Source: Sporofaciens musculi
GTDB taxonomy: Bacteria; Bacillota; Clostridia; Lachnospirales; Lachnospiraceae
Length of the DNA stretch: 64,000 bases
Assembly: GCF_009830285.1 (NCBI RefSeq)
Contig: NZ_WUQX01000001.1
Coordinates: 1,302,501 to 1,366,500, forward strand
Direction: 5' to 3'
Part shown: one piece after another, positions 17,440 through 27,100 of the stretch
How positions within the stretch are numbered: the first letter of the stretch is position 1
Layout of the letters: every line of letters starts with the position of its first letter
Made by a program: the position numbers and the translations under genes
Notes under the pieces: generated by a model
The model's database searches: none
What the model was told of the DNA's origin: nothing
Seen by the model: only the letters and a program-made list of their open reading frames with translations

Positions 17440-17690
17440 TCATGGTTTTATCCTTTCAGGCAGGTATCCATTTCCAGAGGGCGGATACACAACCTAGCGG
17501 TTTATACAGGTATAGCCTGGGGCTTCCCAACCAGCCAAAACATAAATCACCACCGAATGGACTGACAGACTTTCTAAGAGGTTTCACCAGCCGGAAGGCC
17601 AGTTCCCAAGGAGGCGTCGTCAATGATCCTGCCTCCAGTGATTATACCTCTATGTTTTGTCTGGTGCATTAAGGAAACCTCAGACAGGGT
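17440..17690 (-). ncRNA. Candidate bridge RNA of the IS110 element
   Basis: The region upstream of the recombinase is non-coding and rich in stems on the recombinase strand. GTATCC/GGATAC encloses a 13-nt loop (around 17468-17493), and GGAGGC/GCCTCC encloses a 15-nt loop (around 17608-17634). In the IS110 group the equivalent region encodes a bridge RNA with a donor-binding and a target-binding loop. Position, size and structure fit; the RNA ends and guide loops cannot be fixed without relatives. Confidence 0.5.
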
Positions 17691-17835
17691 AAATAATGTT
17701 GCCTTATAACTTCTGATGGAAGGGGAACTCCTCCTTCTGTTATATCTATATAGATTTATTAGATTGGACTTTGTAACTATTAACCAGTGGTCATTCTTGA
17801 CTACACCATTATTATACTAGAGAGGTATGAATATT

Positions 17836-20265
17836 ATGTCGAAGATACCTTATAATCATAAAGCGATTGAGAAAAAATGGCGTGAGAATTGGGAGAAGAA
17901 TCCAGTCAATGTCAAGGTGGATGAGAACGGGAAGGAACGCCAGAAGTACTATTGTCTGGACATGTTTCCTTATCCTTCGGGGAACGGGCTTCATGTTGGC
18001 CACTGGAGAGGGTATGTAATCTCTGATGTGTGGAGTAGGTATAAGCTGCAGCAGGGATATTATATCATTCATCCCATGGGATGGGATGCGTTCGGCCTTC
18101 CGGCTGAGAATTATGCCATCAAGATGGGTGTGCATCCAGCGATTTCCACGGCAGAGAATGTGAAGAACATCAAGAAGCAGATTAATGAGATTGCGGCTCT
18201 TTACGACTGGGACCGCGAGGTGAATACTACTGATCCCAAGTTCTATAAGTGGACCCAGTGGATTTTTGTGAAGATGTTTAAGGAAGGGCTTGCCTACGAG
18301 AAGGAATTTCCCATTAACTGGTGTCCCTCCTGTAAGACTGGACTTGCCAATGAAGAAGTGGTGAACGGGAAATGTGAGCGCTGCGGGGCAGAGGTTACGA
18401 AGAAGAACCTCCGCCAGTGGATGCTGAAGATTACGGCGTATGCGGAGCGTTTGCTGAATGATTTGGATAAATTAGACTGGCCGGAGAAGGTTAAGAAGAT
18501 GCAGTCAGACTGGATCGGCAAATCCTACGGCGCGGAAGTAGATTTCCCCATAGAGGGAAGGGACGAGAAGATTACGGTTTATACCACAAGGCCGGATACC
18601 TTGTTTGGCGCCACCTTTATGGTGCTGGCGCCTGAGCATGAGCTGGCTAAGAGTCTGGCGACGGAGGAGACGAGGGAGGCTGTGGAGAAATATATTTTCG
18701 AGGCGTCCATGAAGTCCAATGTTGACCGTATGCAGGATAAGGAAAAGACGGGCGTGTTTACCGGAAGCTATGCCGTCAACCCATTGAATGGCGAAAAGAC
18801 GCCAATCTGGCTGTCGGATTATGTACTGGCTGACTATGGTACGGGGGCGATTATGTGCGTACCGGCCCATGATGACAGGGACTTTGAGTTTGCGACCAAG
18901 TTTGGAATTCCCATTGTGCAGGTTATTGCCAAGGACGGGAAAGCGATTGAACATATGACTGAGGCATATACAGAGGCCAGCGGAACCATGATTAATTCCG
19001 GAGAATGGAACGGGATGGAGTCTGCGGTTCTTAAAAAGGAGGCGCCCCATATCATCGAGGAGAGGGGAATTGGCCGTGCCACTGTGAATTATAAGCTGCG
19101 CGATTGGGTATTCTCCCGCCAGCGTTACTGGGGAGAACCGATTCCGATTGTCCACTGTCCGGACTGCGGCAATGTTCCGGTGCCGGAGGATGAGCTGCCG
19201 CTTCGTCTGCCGGAGGTAGAGTCTTATGAGCCTACAGGAACCGGCGAGTCGCCTCTTGCTGGAATCGAGGAGTGGGTGAACTGCAAGTGTCCAGTTTGTG
19301 GAAAGGCGGCGAAGCGTGAGACGAACACCATGCCCCAATGGGCAGGGTCCTCCTGGTATTTCCTGCGGTATGTGGATAATCATAACGACAAAGAATTAGT
19401 TTCCAGGGAGAAGGCAGACGCGCTGCTTCCTGTGGATATGTATATTGGCGGCGTGGAGCATGCGGTGCTGCACCTTCTGTATTCACGTTTCTATACCAAG
19501 TTTTTGTGTGATATCGGGGCGGTTGATTTTGACGAGCCGTTCCAGAAGCTGTTTAATCAGGGGATGATTACAGGCAAGAATGGGATTAAGATGAGTAAGT
19601 CCAAGGGCAACGTGGTTTCGCCGGATGATTTGGTGCGGGATTATGGATGTGATTCTCTGCGGATGTACGAGCTGTTCGTAGGACCGCCGGAGTTGGATGC
19701 CGAGTGGGATGACCGTGGAATTGACGGTGTGAACCGTTTCCTGAAGCGTGTGTGGAATCTTGTAATGGACAATAAGGATGGAGATATCAAGGCGTCCAAG
19801 GCAATGGTTAAGGAGCGTCACAGATTGGTGTGCGATATTACCAAGCGTCTGGAAAGCTTTAGCCTTAACACAGCAATCTCTGGTTTCATGGAGCATAACA
19901 ACAACCTGATTGAGATTGCAAAGAAAGAGGGCGGTATTGACAAAGAGACACTTTCAACCATGGCGGTACTTCTGTCACCCTTTGCCCCTCATATTGCGGA
20001 GGAGATTTGGGAACAGTTAGGACACGAGGGTAGCGTATTTACTGCGGGATGGCCCACCTATGATGAAGAGATGATGAAGGATGACGAGATTGAAGTGCCT
20101 GTACAGATTAACGGCAAGACCAGAGCCGTGATTTCTGTGGCGGCGGATATCTCCAAGGAGGATGCCATTGCGGCGGGTAAGGCGGCAATCGCGGATAAAC
20201 TGACGGGGACGATTGTGAAAGAAATCTATGTTCCGAAGAAGATTATTAATATTGTGCAGAAATAA
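17836..20265 (+). CDS. leuS: Leucyl-tRNA synthetase
   Basis: The protein is about 809 residues, full length for bacterial LeuRS. The class I signature HVGH lies in YPSGNGLHVGH near residues 46-56. A CP1 editing domain (about 225-420) contains TTRPDTLFGATF and the GTGAIMCVPAHDDRDFEF editing pocket. A zinc-binding cysteine set lies near 165-186 and KMSKS at about 585. The ATG at 17836 is preferred to 17827 because AGAGG lies ten bases before it but only one base before the other. No T-box leader is visible upstream; the IS110 element occupies that region. Confidence 0.97.
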   Translation: MSKIPYNHKAIEKKWRENWEKNPVNVKVDENGKERQKYYCLDMFPYPSGNGLHVGHWRGYVISDVWSRYKLQQGYYIIHPMGWDAFGLPAENYAIKMGVHPAISTAENVKNIKKQINEIAALYDWDREVNTTDPKFYKWTQWIFVKMFKEGLAYEKEFPINWCPSCKTGLANEEVVNGKCERCGAEVTKKNLRQWMLKITAYAERLLNDLDKLDWPEKVKKMQSDWIGKSYGAEVDFPIEGRDEKITVYTTRPDTLFGATFMVLAPEHELAKSLATEETREAVEKYIFEASMKSNVDRMQDKEKTGVFTGSYAVNPLNGEKTPIWLSDYVLADYGTGAIMCVPAHDDRDFEFATKFGIPIVQVIAKDGKAIEHMTEAYTEASGTMINSGEWNGMESAVLKKEAPHIIEERGIGRATVNYKLRDWVFSRQRYWGEPIPIVHCPDCGNVPVPEDELPLRLPEVESYEPTGTGESPLAGIEEWVNCKCPVCGKAAKRETNTMPQWAGSSWYFLRYVDNHNDKELVSREKADALLPVDMYIGGVEHAVLHLLYSRFYTKFLCDIGAVDFDEPFQKLFNQGMITGKNGIKMSKSKGNVVSPDDLVRDYGCDSLRMYELFVGPPELDAEWDDRGIDGVNRFLKRVWNLVMDNKDGDIKASKAMVKERHRLVCDITKRLESFSLNTAISGFMEHNNNLIEIAKKEGGIDKETLSTMAVLLSPFAPHIAEEIWEQLGHEGSVFTAGWPTYDEEMMKDDEIEVPVQINGKTRAVISVAADISKEDAIAAGKAAIADKLTGTIVKEIYVPKKIINIVQK

Positions 20266-20282
20266 TTTCAGAGTGTAATGAA

Positions 20283-20318
20283 AATAGCGTAGGGAGTGGG
20301 AACATTATCTACGCTATT
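20283..20318 (+). terminator. Hairpin after leuS
   Basis: AATAGCGTAG pairs with CTACGCTATT over 10 bp, followed by a weak CTTG tail. A probable terminator. Confidence 0.55.
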
Positions 20319-20341
20319 CTTGCATTGAATTGGAGAAATGG

Positions 20342-20524
20342 ATGAAAGAAAAGATATATAAATTAATTCTCATCTTAATGGTGACTCTGTCTTTGGGTTC
20401 AGGCGCCATAGTCCAAAATGAGATACGCAAGATGCTAGAAGCTTTTTCAGAAACAAGTTATGCGCAAGTTCAGGAAATTGATGAAGAAGAACAGGAGTCC
20501 GAAGAAGTAGGAAAGGAACACATC
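20342..20524 (+). other. In-frame leader upstream of the HAD gene: signal-like segment plus acidic linker
   Basis: An ATG at 20342 with GGAG six bases before it opens a frame that continues without a stop into the HAD gene. It encodes KEKIYKLILILMVTLSLGSG, a typical membrane or export segment, then an acidic stretch (about 48-60) rich in Glu. HAD phosphatases of this type normally lack this. It may be the stump of another gene fused in frame, or a real anchor. Confidence 0.4.
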
Positions 20525-21301
20525 ATGGAAAACACAAAAAGAATCTTGCTTTTTGATTTGGACGGAACCTTATTAAGAAATGATAAGACACTATCTGAAC
20601 ATACTTTGGAAATATTATCCAAATGTAGAAAGCAAGGATATTTGATTGGTATTTCAACATCAAGAAGTGAGCAAAATTGTTTGGGCTTCTTAAGAGACAT
20701 GAAGCCGGATATTCTTATTTCCAGCGGCGGGGCATTGATACGGGTAAAGGGAAAAATGCTCTGTTCTTCTTTTTCAGCCGCAGAGACAAGAAGCTTTATT
20801 GAAACAGCAAGAAATATATGCGGTATGAATTGTGAGATTACGGTTGACACATTAGACGCACATTACTGGAATTATAAAACCAATCCAACGAAGCAGGACA
20901 AAAGCTGGGGCAACAGCATATATACGGATTTTAAAGACTTTAAGTACGAAGCTTTGAAGATATGTGTTGAGATACCCAATTCTAATCTGGCACAGAAATT
21001 ATGCGGACATTTTCCAGAGCTTGACAGTCAGCGTTTTTCGGATGGCGATTGGTATAAGTTTACGAAAAGTGAGATTACAAAGGAAAAGGCAATATTAGCA
21101 GTATGTGAAGCCTGCCATGTTGATGTATCAGAAATCATTGCCTTTGGAGATGATTATGCAGATATAGGCATGTTAAAGATGTGTGGGATAGGCGTAGCGA
21201 TGGGCAATGCAATACAAGAGGTCAAAGACATTGCTGATGATATCACACTCACTAATGAGGAGGATGGCGTAGCCGTCTATCTGGAAAAACGGATTATTTG
21301 A
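20525..21301 (+). CDS. HAD-superfamily phosphatase (Cof/IIB type)
   Basis: From the ATG at 20525 the protein has 258 residues, the usual length for a Cof-type HAD hydrolase. Motif I is LLFDLDGTLL, motif II is near GISTSRS, motif III is the lysine of ITKEKAIL, and motif IV is IAFGDDYADIGML. GGAAAGGA lies before this ATG. Such enzymes dephosphorylate sugar phosphates, flavins or PLP-like compounds; the substrate is not predictable. The frame is open upstream to 20342 (see that entry), so a longer, membrane-anchored form is possible. Confidence 0.85.
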   Translation: MENTKRILLFDLDGTLLRNDKTLSEHTLEILSKCRKQGYLIGISTSRSEQNCLGFLRDMKPDILISSGGALIRVKGKMLCSSFSAAETRSFIETARNICGMNCEITVDTLDAHYWNYKTNPTKQDKSWGNSIYTDFKDFKYEALKICVEIPNSNLAQKLCGHFPELDSQRFSDGDWYKFTKSEITKEKAILAVCEACHVDVSEIIAFGDDYADIGMLKMCGIGVAMGNAIQEVKDIADDITLTNEEDGVAVYLEKRII

Positions 21302-21321
21302 GCTTCAGGAGGAGATTTATA

Positions 21322-22143
21322 GTGGAGTTAGAGGTAAGAAAGAGAAGGACACAACTATATCGGTATCAGGGAGTGGGGATTGGAATCTGCATTCTTGCGG
21401 TGGCCTATCTGTCTTATATGGTATGGGAAATCGATTCTGATTTTATACGGTGGAAATTTGGCATAGGAATCTCTGCGTTGATTTCAATAAGCATCTGTCT
21501 TGTGTATGCGCTGCTGGTTGCTGTTGCATGTCTTATCATGCGTTTTGGCTCGCTCAAGATTGCAGAGATTCTTGCGACAGAATGTGACCCCTTCTTATAT
21601 GAGGCATGCCTCCAAAAGAGCAGCAGACTTTTGCATAAGGACAGACTACTGTGCAGCATTGCGCTGGCGCAGCATTACCAGGGTAATTTTGACAGGGCAT
21701 GGGAGACGCTTCAGGAGATTAACGTCTATAAGCTTAGAGGGATACACAGGGCGAATTATTATATTCTAATGTCTGACCAGTATTTTAAAAGAGGGATGGG
21801 TCAACAGGTTCATGAATTAGAGGAGAGATTCCGTCAAAGCGTGAGAGCAAAGAATAAGAGAGAATGGAAGTATTTTGAGACCCTCTGTGCCGGCAATAAT
21901 CTGACCAGAGCCCTTGAGAATCAGGACTACCAAGCGGCGGCAGGTTTTCTTGGGGATAGGATCGCCCTGAATGGAAACGCCAGCAGGCCGTGGACCCGTG
22001 TAATCTTTGCCTTGAAGGAGGCTCAGATTTATCTTGGACTGGGTGAAAAGGAGAGCGCTAAACTCTGTCTTAAGTATGTGGTTGACAACGGGAACCGTAT
22101 GTGGTGCGTGCAGGAGGCTATGAGGCTGTCAGAGGGTATATAA
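21322..22143 (+). CDS. Membrane protein with TPR-like cytosolic part
   Basis: Starting at the GTG at 21322 (GGAGGAG seven bases upstream), the protein has about 273 residues. Two membrane helices at the N-terminus (VGIGICILAVAYLSYMVW and ALISISICLVYALLVAVA) are followed by a soluble helical region. The repeating pattern ALAQHYQGNFDRAWETL, YILMSDQYFKRG and AQIYLGLGEKESAKLCL suggests tetratricopeptide-like repeats. No catalytic motif is seen. It lies 20 bp after the HAD gene and may be co-transcribed. The function is unknown. Confidence 0.65.
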   Translation: MELEVRKRRTQLYRYQGVGIGICILAVAYLSYMVWEIDSDFIRWKFGIGISALISISICLVYALLVAVACLIMRFGSLKIAEILATECDPFLYEACLQKSSRLLHKDRLLCSIALAQHYQGNFDRAWETLQEINVYKLRGIHRANYYILMSDQYFKRGMGQQVHELEERFRQSVRAKNKREWKYFETLCAGNNLTRALENQDYQAAAGFLGDRIALNGNASRPWTRVIFALKEAQIYLGLGEKESAKLCLKYVVDNGNRMWCVQEAMRLSEGI

Positions 22144-22190
22144 AAGGGCACATGGTAATGTATGCCCTTGAGGCTGGCTATCCTAAAAGA
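22144..22190 (+). repeat. Dispersed structured repeat, copy C (truncated)
   Basis: It starts right after the stop codon at 22143. It keeps the first hairpin (GGGCA ... GTAATGTATGCCC) and the start of the following arm (GGCTGG), then breaks off. It overlaps the 3' end of the convergent YkgJ-like gene by a few codons. Confidence 0.45.
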
Positions 22191-22840
22191 AAATCCTTGG
22201 CAGTCAGAAGCCTTTCATAAAATTCCTGATAAAAATCTCCTTCTTTACTATAGGGTTTCAGATAAAACTGCTTTAAAATATACATATTCAGTTTTGGGAT
22301 ATTTTCTCCGTGTTCAAAATCCATGGCGTATTCCTGCAGAGGCTTCAGATAATAGTGCCAGTCTGCAATGAATGCTTCATAGCGTTTGATATCAGGGGTG
22401 TCAATCCATTTGCGTATCTTGACCTTGCTCTTACCAGGGGCAGGACACTCATGTATCTGCAGAAAATACTGGAATGAATGGTTCTCATAGAAGCGTCCCA
22501 GAGGAAAGATGCGGCACATGCCAGGGCGTAAGGAGTGGATGCTGCAGCGGCCGCCACTTAGAAACACACAGGCCTCCTCCTTTTCGGTCATCCGAAGATT
22601 AGGGAGAATGATGCCGTCTACTACATTTAGCTCAAGGCATGTGCTCAATAATTCTTCAAAGGATTTCTTAAGTCCTGTGCAAAGTCTGTATGTGTCCAGA
22701 GGATCTAAGACAATAGAGCTGCCCATGCCACGACAGCAGGAGGAGCAGCCCTTGCATCCGTTGCAGTCTGTCTTTGCCATATCATTACTGCTGTAAAGCT
22801 TCCCGTCTGACACTTTATCAAGGTCAATATCTCGTAACAT
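22178..22840 (-). CDS. YkgJ-family cysteine cluster protein
   Basis: The 220-residue protein has a dense cysteine cluster CNGCKGCSSCCRGMGSSI (about residues 25-42), followed by CVFLSGGRCSIHSLRPGMCRIFPLG, the classic YkgJ / Fe-S or zinc-chelating pattern. The ATG at 22840 is chosen for its AAGGAGA site; the in-frame upstream extension crosses the promoter at 22874-22903. The role of the family is unclear; some members relate to rRNA or metal metabolism. It is divergent from sbcD. Confidence 0.8.
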   Translation of the reverse strand: MLRDIDLDKVSDGKLYSSNDMAKTDCNGCKGCSSCCRGMGSSIVLDPLDTYRLCTGLKKSFEELLSTCLELNVVDGIILPNLRMTEKEEACVFLSGGRCSIHSLRPGMCRIFPLGRFYENHSFQYFLQIHECPAPGKSKVKIRKWIDTPDIKRYEAFIADWHYYLKPLQEYAMDFEHGENIPKLNMYILKQFYLKPYSKEGDFYQEFYERLLTAKDFLLG

Positions 22841-22873
22841 ATCGTTTCTCCTTTTCATTGTATAGTATCCAAA

Positions 22874-22903
22874 ATTATAAAGTACATTGACTTCACATGT
22901 AAA
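22874..22903 (-). promoter_or_regulatory. Promoter of the YkgJ-like gene
   Basis: On the minus strand, TTTACA (22903-22898), 18-bp spacer, TATAAT (22879-22874). Confidence 0.55.
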
Positions 22904-22921
22904 TAGAAAGGAACAGATTTT

Positions 22922-24121
22922 ATGAAATTTTTTCACCTGTCGGACTTACATATTGGCAAACAGCTTCATCATTATAGCTTAAAGGAGGAGCAGGAGGCGA
23001 TTCTTAGGGAGGTGGTGGACTATGCGAAGGCCATCAAGCCGGATGCTGTGGTGATTGCAGGCGACATCTATGACCGGTCTGTTCCGTCTGCGGAGGCTGT
23101 GACGGTCTTTGACTGGTTTCTCACACAGTTGTCAGAGCTTGTCCCTGCAATTCCGGTATTGATTATCAGCGGAAATCATGACTCTGGGGAGAGGCTTATG
23201 TACGCGTCTCATATTCTGGAGAAGCATCATATCCATCTGGCAGGAAATGTTTTGGGGGACAGAGAGGAGAGGCTTAGAAAAGTGACGCTTAAGGATGATT
23301 TTGGCCAGGTTGATTTCTATCTTTTGCCCTTTATGAAGCCTTCTTATGTGAGAAATGTGTTTGAAGGAGAACCGCTAAAGACGAATGACCAAGGGGATGC
23401 ATTACAGCGTCCCCCTGGATATACGGATGCAGTCCAAAGAATCCTTGAGAGAGAAGAAATTGATTATCAGAACCGAAGAAATGTATTGGTTTCCCACCAG
23501 TTTTATACAGGTAATATGTCTGGCGCCTGTCCTATGACGTGTGATTCAGAAATCTTTTGCGTGGGCGGGCTTGAAAATGTAGATATCCGTGTGGTGAAGG
23601 ATTTTGATTATGTGGCTCTTGGCCACCTGCACAGTCCTCAAAGCGTGGGAAGCCCCCATATCCGTTATTGCGGGACGCTTCTGAAATATTCTGTCAGTGA
23701 GTGCAGCCATGTAAAGACGCTGACTGTGGTGACCCTTTTGGAGAAGGGACAGCCGCCCTTGATTGACCTGCTTCCATTACATCCTCTGCGGGATGTGAAG
23801 AAAAAGACAGGGAAGCTTGAGGACATTATAAAGCAGGCAGAAGCAGGCGAGAGGGAAGATTTTATCAGCGTGACGCTTAAGGATGAGATAGAGCCGTATA
23901 AGCCCAAAGAGCAGCTTGAGAAGGTGTTTGACCATATCCTGGAGGTGCGTGTGGATAATGCCAGAACCAGACAAAAGCTTCGTGAGATGGATGAGGAATT
24001 GGCCATGAAGGACCCCCTTGAGATTTTTGAAGATTTTTACGAGGAGATTCAGGGGACGAGGCTTAAGGATGAGGAAGTGGAGATGATGCGCCAGATCTTT
24101 GAGCAGGCAAAGGAGGAATAA
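22922..24121 (+). CDS. sbcD: Exonuclease SbcCD, nuclease subunit SbcD
   Basis: The 399-residue protein has the calcineurin-like phosphodiesterase motifs: HLSDLHIGK (residues 5-13), GDIYDR (about 47-52), GNHD (about 81-84), and later SHQF and GHLH. This is Mre11-type architecture with a C-terminal cap that binds SbcC. With SbcC it cleaves DNA hairpins and blocked ends during replication and repair. ATG at 22922 behind AAAGGA. The stop is three bases before the sbcC start, so the two are translationally coupled. Confidence 0.97.
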   Translation: MKFFHLSDLHIGKQLHHYSLKEEQEAILREVVDYAKAIKPDAVVIAGDIYDRSVPSAEAVTVFDWFLTQLSELVPAIPVLIISGNHDSGERLMYASHILEKHHIHLAGNVLGDREERLRKVTLKDDFGQVDFYLLPFMKPSYVRNVFEGEPLKTNDQGDALQRPPGYTDAVQRILEREEIDYQNRRNVLVSHQFYTGNMSGACPMTCDSEIFCVGGLENVDIRVVKDFDYVALGHLHSPQSVGSPHIRYCGTLLKYSVSECSHVKTLTVVTLLEKGQPPLIDLLPLHPLRDVKKKTGKLEDIIKQAEAGEREDFISVTLKDEIEPYKPKEQLEKVFDHILEVRVDNARTRQKLREMDEELAMKDPLEIFEDFYEEIQGTRLKDEEVEMMRQIFEQAKEE

Positions 24122-24124
24122 GAT

Positions 24125-27100
24125 TTGAAACCAGTCAGATTAATCATGTCGGCATTTGGCTCATATGGGGAAAAGACAGAGATTGATTTTCAAGGGGTAA
24201 GTCATGGCCTGTTTCTCATTACAGGGGATACGGGTGCAGGAAAGACGACGGTATTTGACGCGATTACCTACGCCCTGTACGACAAGACCAGCGGCAAAGC
24301 CCGTGACGGGAATATGATGAGAAGCCAGTATGCGTCGGAGGATGCAGATACTTATGTGGAGCTTACCTTTTCCTACCGTGAGGAAATATATACGGTACGC
24401 CGGAATCCGGAATATCTTAGGCTTGGAAAGAGGCGGTATGCAGACGGCTCTCCAAGATACGTAAAGGAGGCTGCGAAGGTTGAGCTGATCCTGCCAGATG
24501 GAAGCGTGTATCGTGGGAAAAAGCGGGAGACGGACCAGAAGCTTGTGGAGATTATGGGCATGGATGCCGAGCAGTTTACCCAGATTGCCATGATTGCCCA
24601 GGGAGATTTCTTGAGACTGCTTCACGCAGAATCAAAGGAGCGCAGAAAGATATTTTCAAAGATTTTTAAGACCAAACTGTATAATCGGGTGCAGGAGGAG
24701 TTAAAAAGGCGTGCAGGCGAGCTGTATACGCAGTTGGAGAGTAACCTTCGGTCTGCAAGACAGGAGATGGAAAGGGTTGAATTTGCAGGAAATCTTGCGT
24801 TTTTAGACGAGGGCGCCTTTGTGGAACGGTGGAGAGAGTTAATAAATTACGATATGATTCCCTACGAAGAAGGGCTTGAGGCATTAAAAGAGCTTATAAA
24901 AGCGGGAGTTTCATTGGAAAAGGAGAAAAAGAAGCAGGCGGAAGCCTTGCAGAAGAAGTTGGAGGAGTTAAACGGGAGGAAAAAAGAGGGAGAGACTTTA
25001 AATCGTTTGTTTGACGCATTTGATAAGATTTGCCGTGATGCAGAGGAAATCGCAGGAAAAGAGCAGGAGTGTAAGGAGTGGGAAGCAAAGCTTAAGACTG
25101 GGCAGAGGGCGGAAAAGGTGAAGGCTTATGAGACTAAGCTTGCCGAAAGTAGGGAAGCAGCAAAAAAGCTTAAGAAAAATATAGACGAGCTTGAGAGAGG
25201 ATGGGAAGCCTTGCAGGCTTGTGCGAAGGAAGCCAAAGAGGAAAAGGTAAGGCTAAAGGAGGAACTTTTATGGCAGGAGAAAACCTCTAATGCCGAGCTT
25301 TTAAGGCTTGAGGAGGTGCTGCCCCAATACGGGCAGCTTCTTAAACTCCGGCAGACCTTTGTTTTGGAGGACGACAGGCTTCAGAAGAAGCATGGAGAGC
25401 AGGAAAGGCAGAAGGAGTCTCTTGATGATTTGAAGAAAAACATAGAGCGTACCAGAGGACTTCAGGAAAAATATGCCCAGAGTCCTGGAAAGATGGATGG
25501 ACTGCTTCTAAGGGAGGCGCAGCAGACCGAAAGGAGCCGTGACCTTCAACAGTTGGAAAGCCAGTGGAGCCAGCTTGTGGAAGAAGAAAAAGAAGGGCAG
25601 ACAAGAAGGAGGCAGGCAGAGAAGGCCCAGCAATCATATCTGGCTGTGCTTCAGGATTACGAGGAACGGTATCAGGCATTTCTTGCGGAACAGGCGGGGA
25701 TTCTTGCGGGTCAGTTGGAGCCTGGAAGGCCATGCCCTGTATGCGGCTCATGGGAGCATCCCAATATCCGTAAGCTGACAGAGGGAGCGCCGACCCAGGC
25801 TGAGGTAGAGAAGGCGAAGAAGGAAAGAGATTTGGCTGAGGAGAAAAGAGAACAGTCTGTGGCGCGGCTTCATGAGCAGGCAGCAAGATGTGAGGCGGCA
25901 AGAGGGGCATTTGCCAGAGAATATGAAAGAGTTATGGGGGAGAAGGAGCAGGCGTCCTTCAAAGACGGCGACGGTATGCTTCGGGCATCAATACAGGAGG
26001 CACTTGCAGAGAATGAGCGTGCAGCAGAGAAAACGAGGGCAGAGCTTAAGCAGGTGAAGCGAGAGACAGAAAGCTACAGACAGGCGGCGGAGGCGGAAAA
26101 GGGACTGAAGGAAAAACTTGAAGGTCTTAAAAAGTCTTATGAGCAGGCAAAATCAGAGTATGAAAAGCTCTTGATGGAGGGAAAGCGTTTGGAGACAGAA
26201 ATCCGAATGAAGGAGGAGAGCTTGCCCTTTCCTTCAGAGCTACAGGCAAAGGAACGGATAGATGAATTGAAGAATATACTTGAGACAGCCAGAGCGTCTT
26301 ATGATCAGGCAGAGAAGAAGGAGCGTGAGTCTGTAGAAGAATTGAAGAAGCTGGAGGGCCAGAGGACAAGCTGCAGGGAGACTCTTTGGCAGCAGGAGGA
26401 GGAAGTAAAGTCGTGCCAGGTGAATTATGAGTCGTCCCTTAATGAGCAGGGCTTTGGGGATGAGAAGGCATATTTGGAAGGGAAATTATCACCGGAGTAT
26501 ATGGAGGAGTTAGAGGGGAGGATTAAGGAATTCCACACACTGGTAAACGAGACTGCCGGCAGGAAAAAGTCTCTTAATGAGCAGTTGGAGGGGAAGGAAA
26601 GAGCAAAGCTTTCCCAGCTTGAGGGAGAAATTGAGGTGGCAGAGAAGGCACAGAAGAAGACTCAGGAGGAATATATCCGGCTCTATACTGGGAATCAGAA
26701 GAATCGGGAGGTTCAAAATCGGTTAATGGCCTATCTTAAGAAGGATGGAGAATTTAAGCGGCAGTATGAGATGATTGGGAATCTAAGCAAGACGGCCAAT
26801 GGCACTTTAAGCGGCGCGGTGAAGCTGGATTTTGAGACGTATGTGCAGAGACAGTATTTTAAACAAATCATACATGCAGCCAACAGAAGGCTTATCCGTA
26901 TGACGTCAGGGGAATTTATTCTTCAGTGTCGGGAACTGAAGGCTTTGGCAAGCCAGGGACAGGCTGGCCTTAATCTGGATATCTACCATATGGCAAGCGA
27001 TTCTGTGCGGGACGTTAAGACATTGTCCGGCGGAGAATCCTTTATGGCGTCTCTGTCTATGGCGCTAGGGCTTTCGGATATCGTCCAGAACGCGGCGGGT

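Larger units (their letters stand above)
16080..17706 (-). mobile_element. IS110-family insertion element (ends approximate)
   Basis: The element consists of a DEDD recombinase gene at 16110-17423 and a long structured non-coding region upstream of it, the arrangement of the IS110 group. IS110 elements lack terminal inverted repeats and usually make no target duplication, so the ends cannot be placed exactly by eye; the limits given are estimates. Confidence 0.7.

Noticed and set aside
17700..17835. T-box riboswitch before leuS
   Set aside because: No AGGGTGG-like T-box core or specifier stem could be found; only a short GAAGG/CCTTC stem is present.
18505..19383. Long open frame (292 codons) opposite leuS
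   Set aside because: Shadow of a highly conserved gene; composition is not protein-like.
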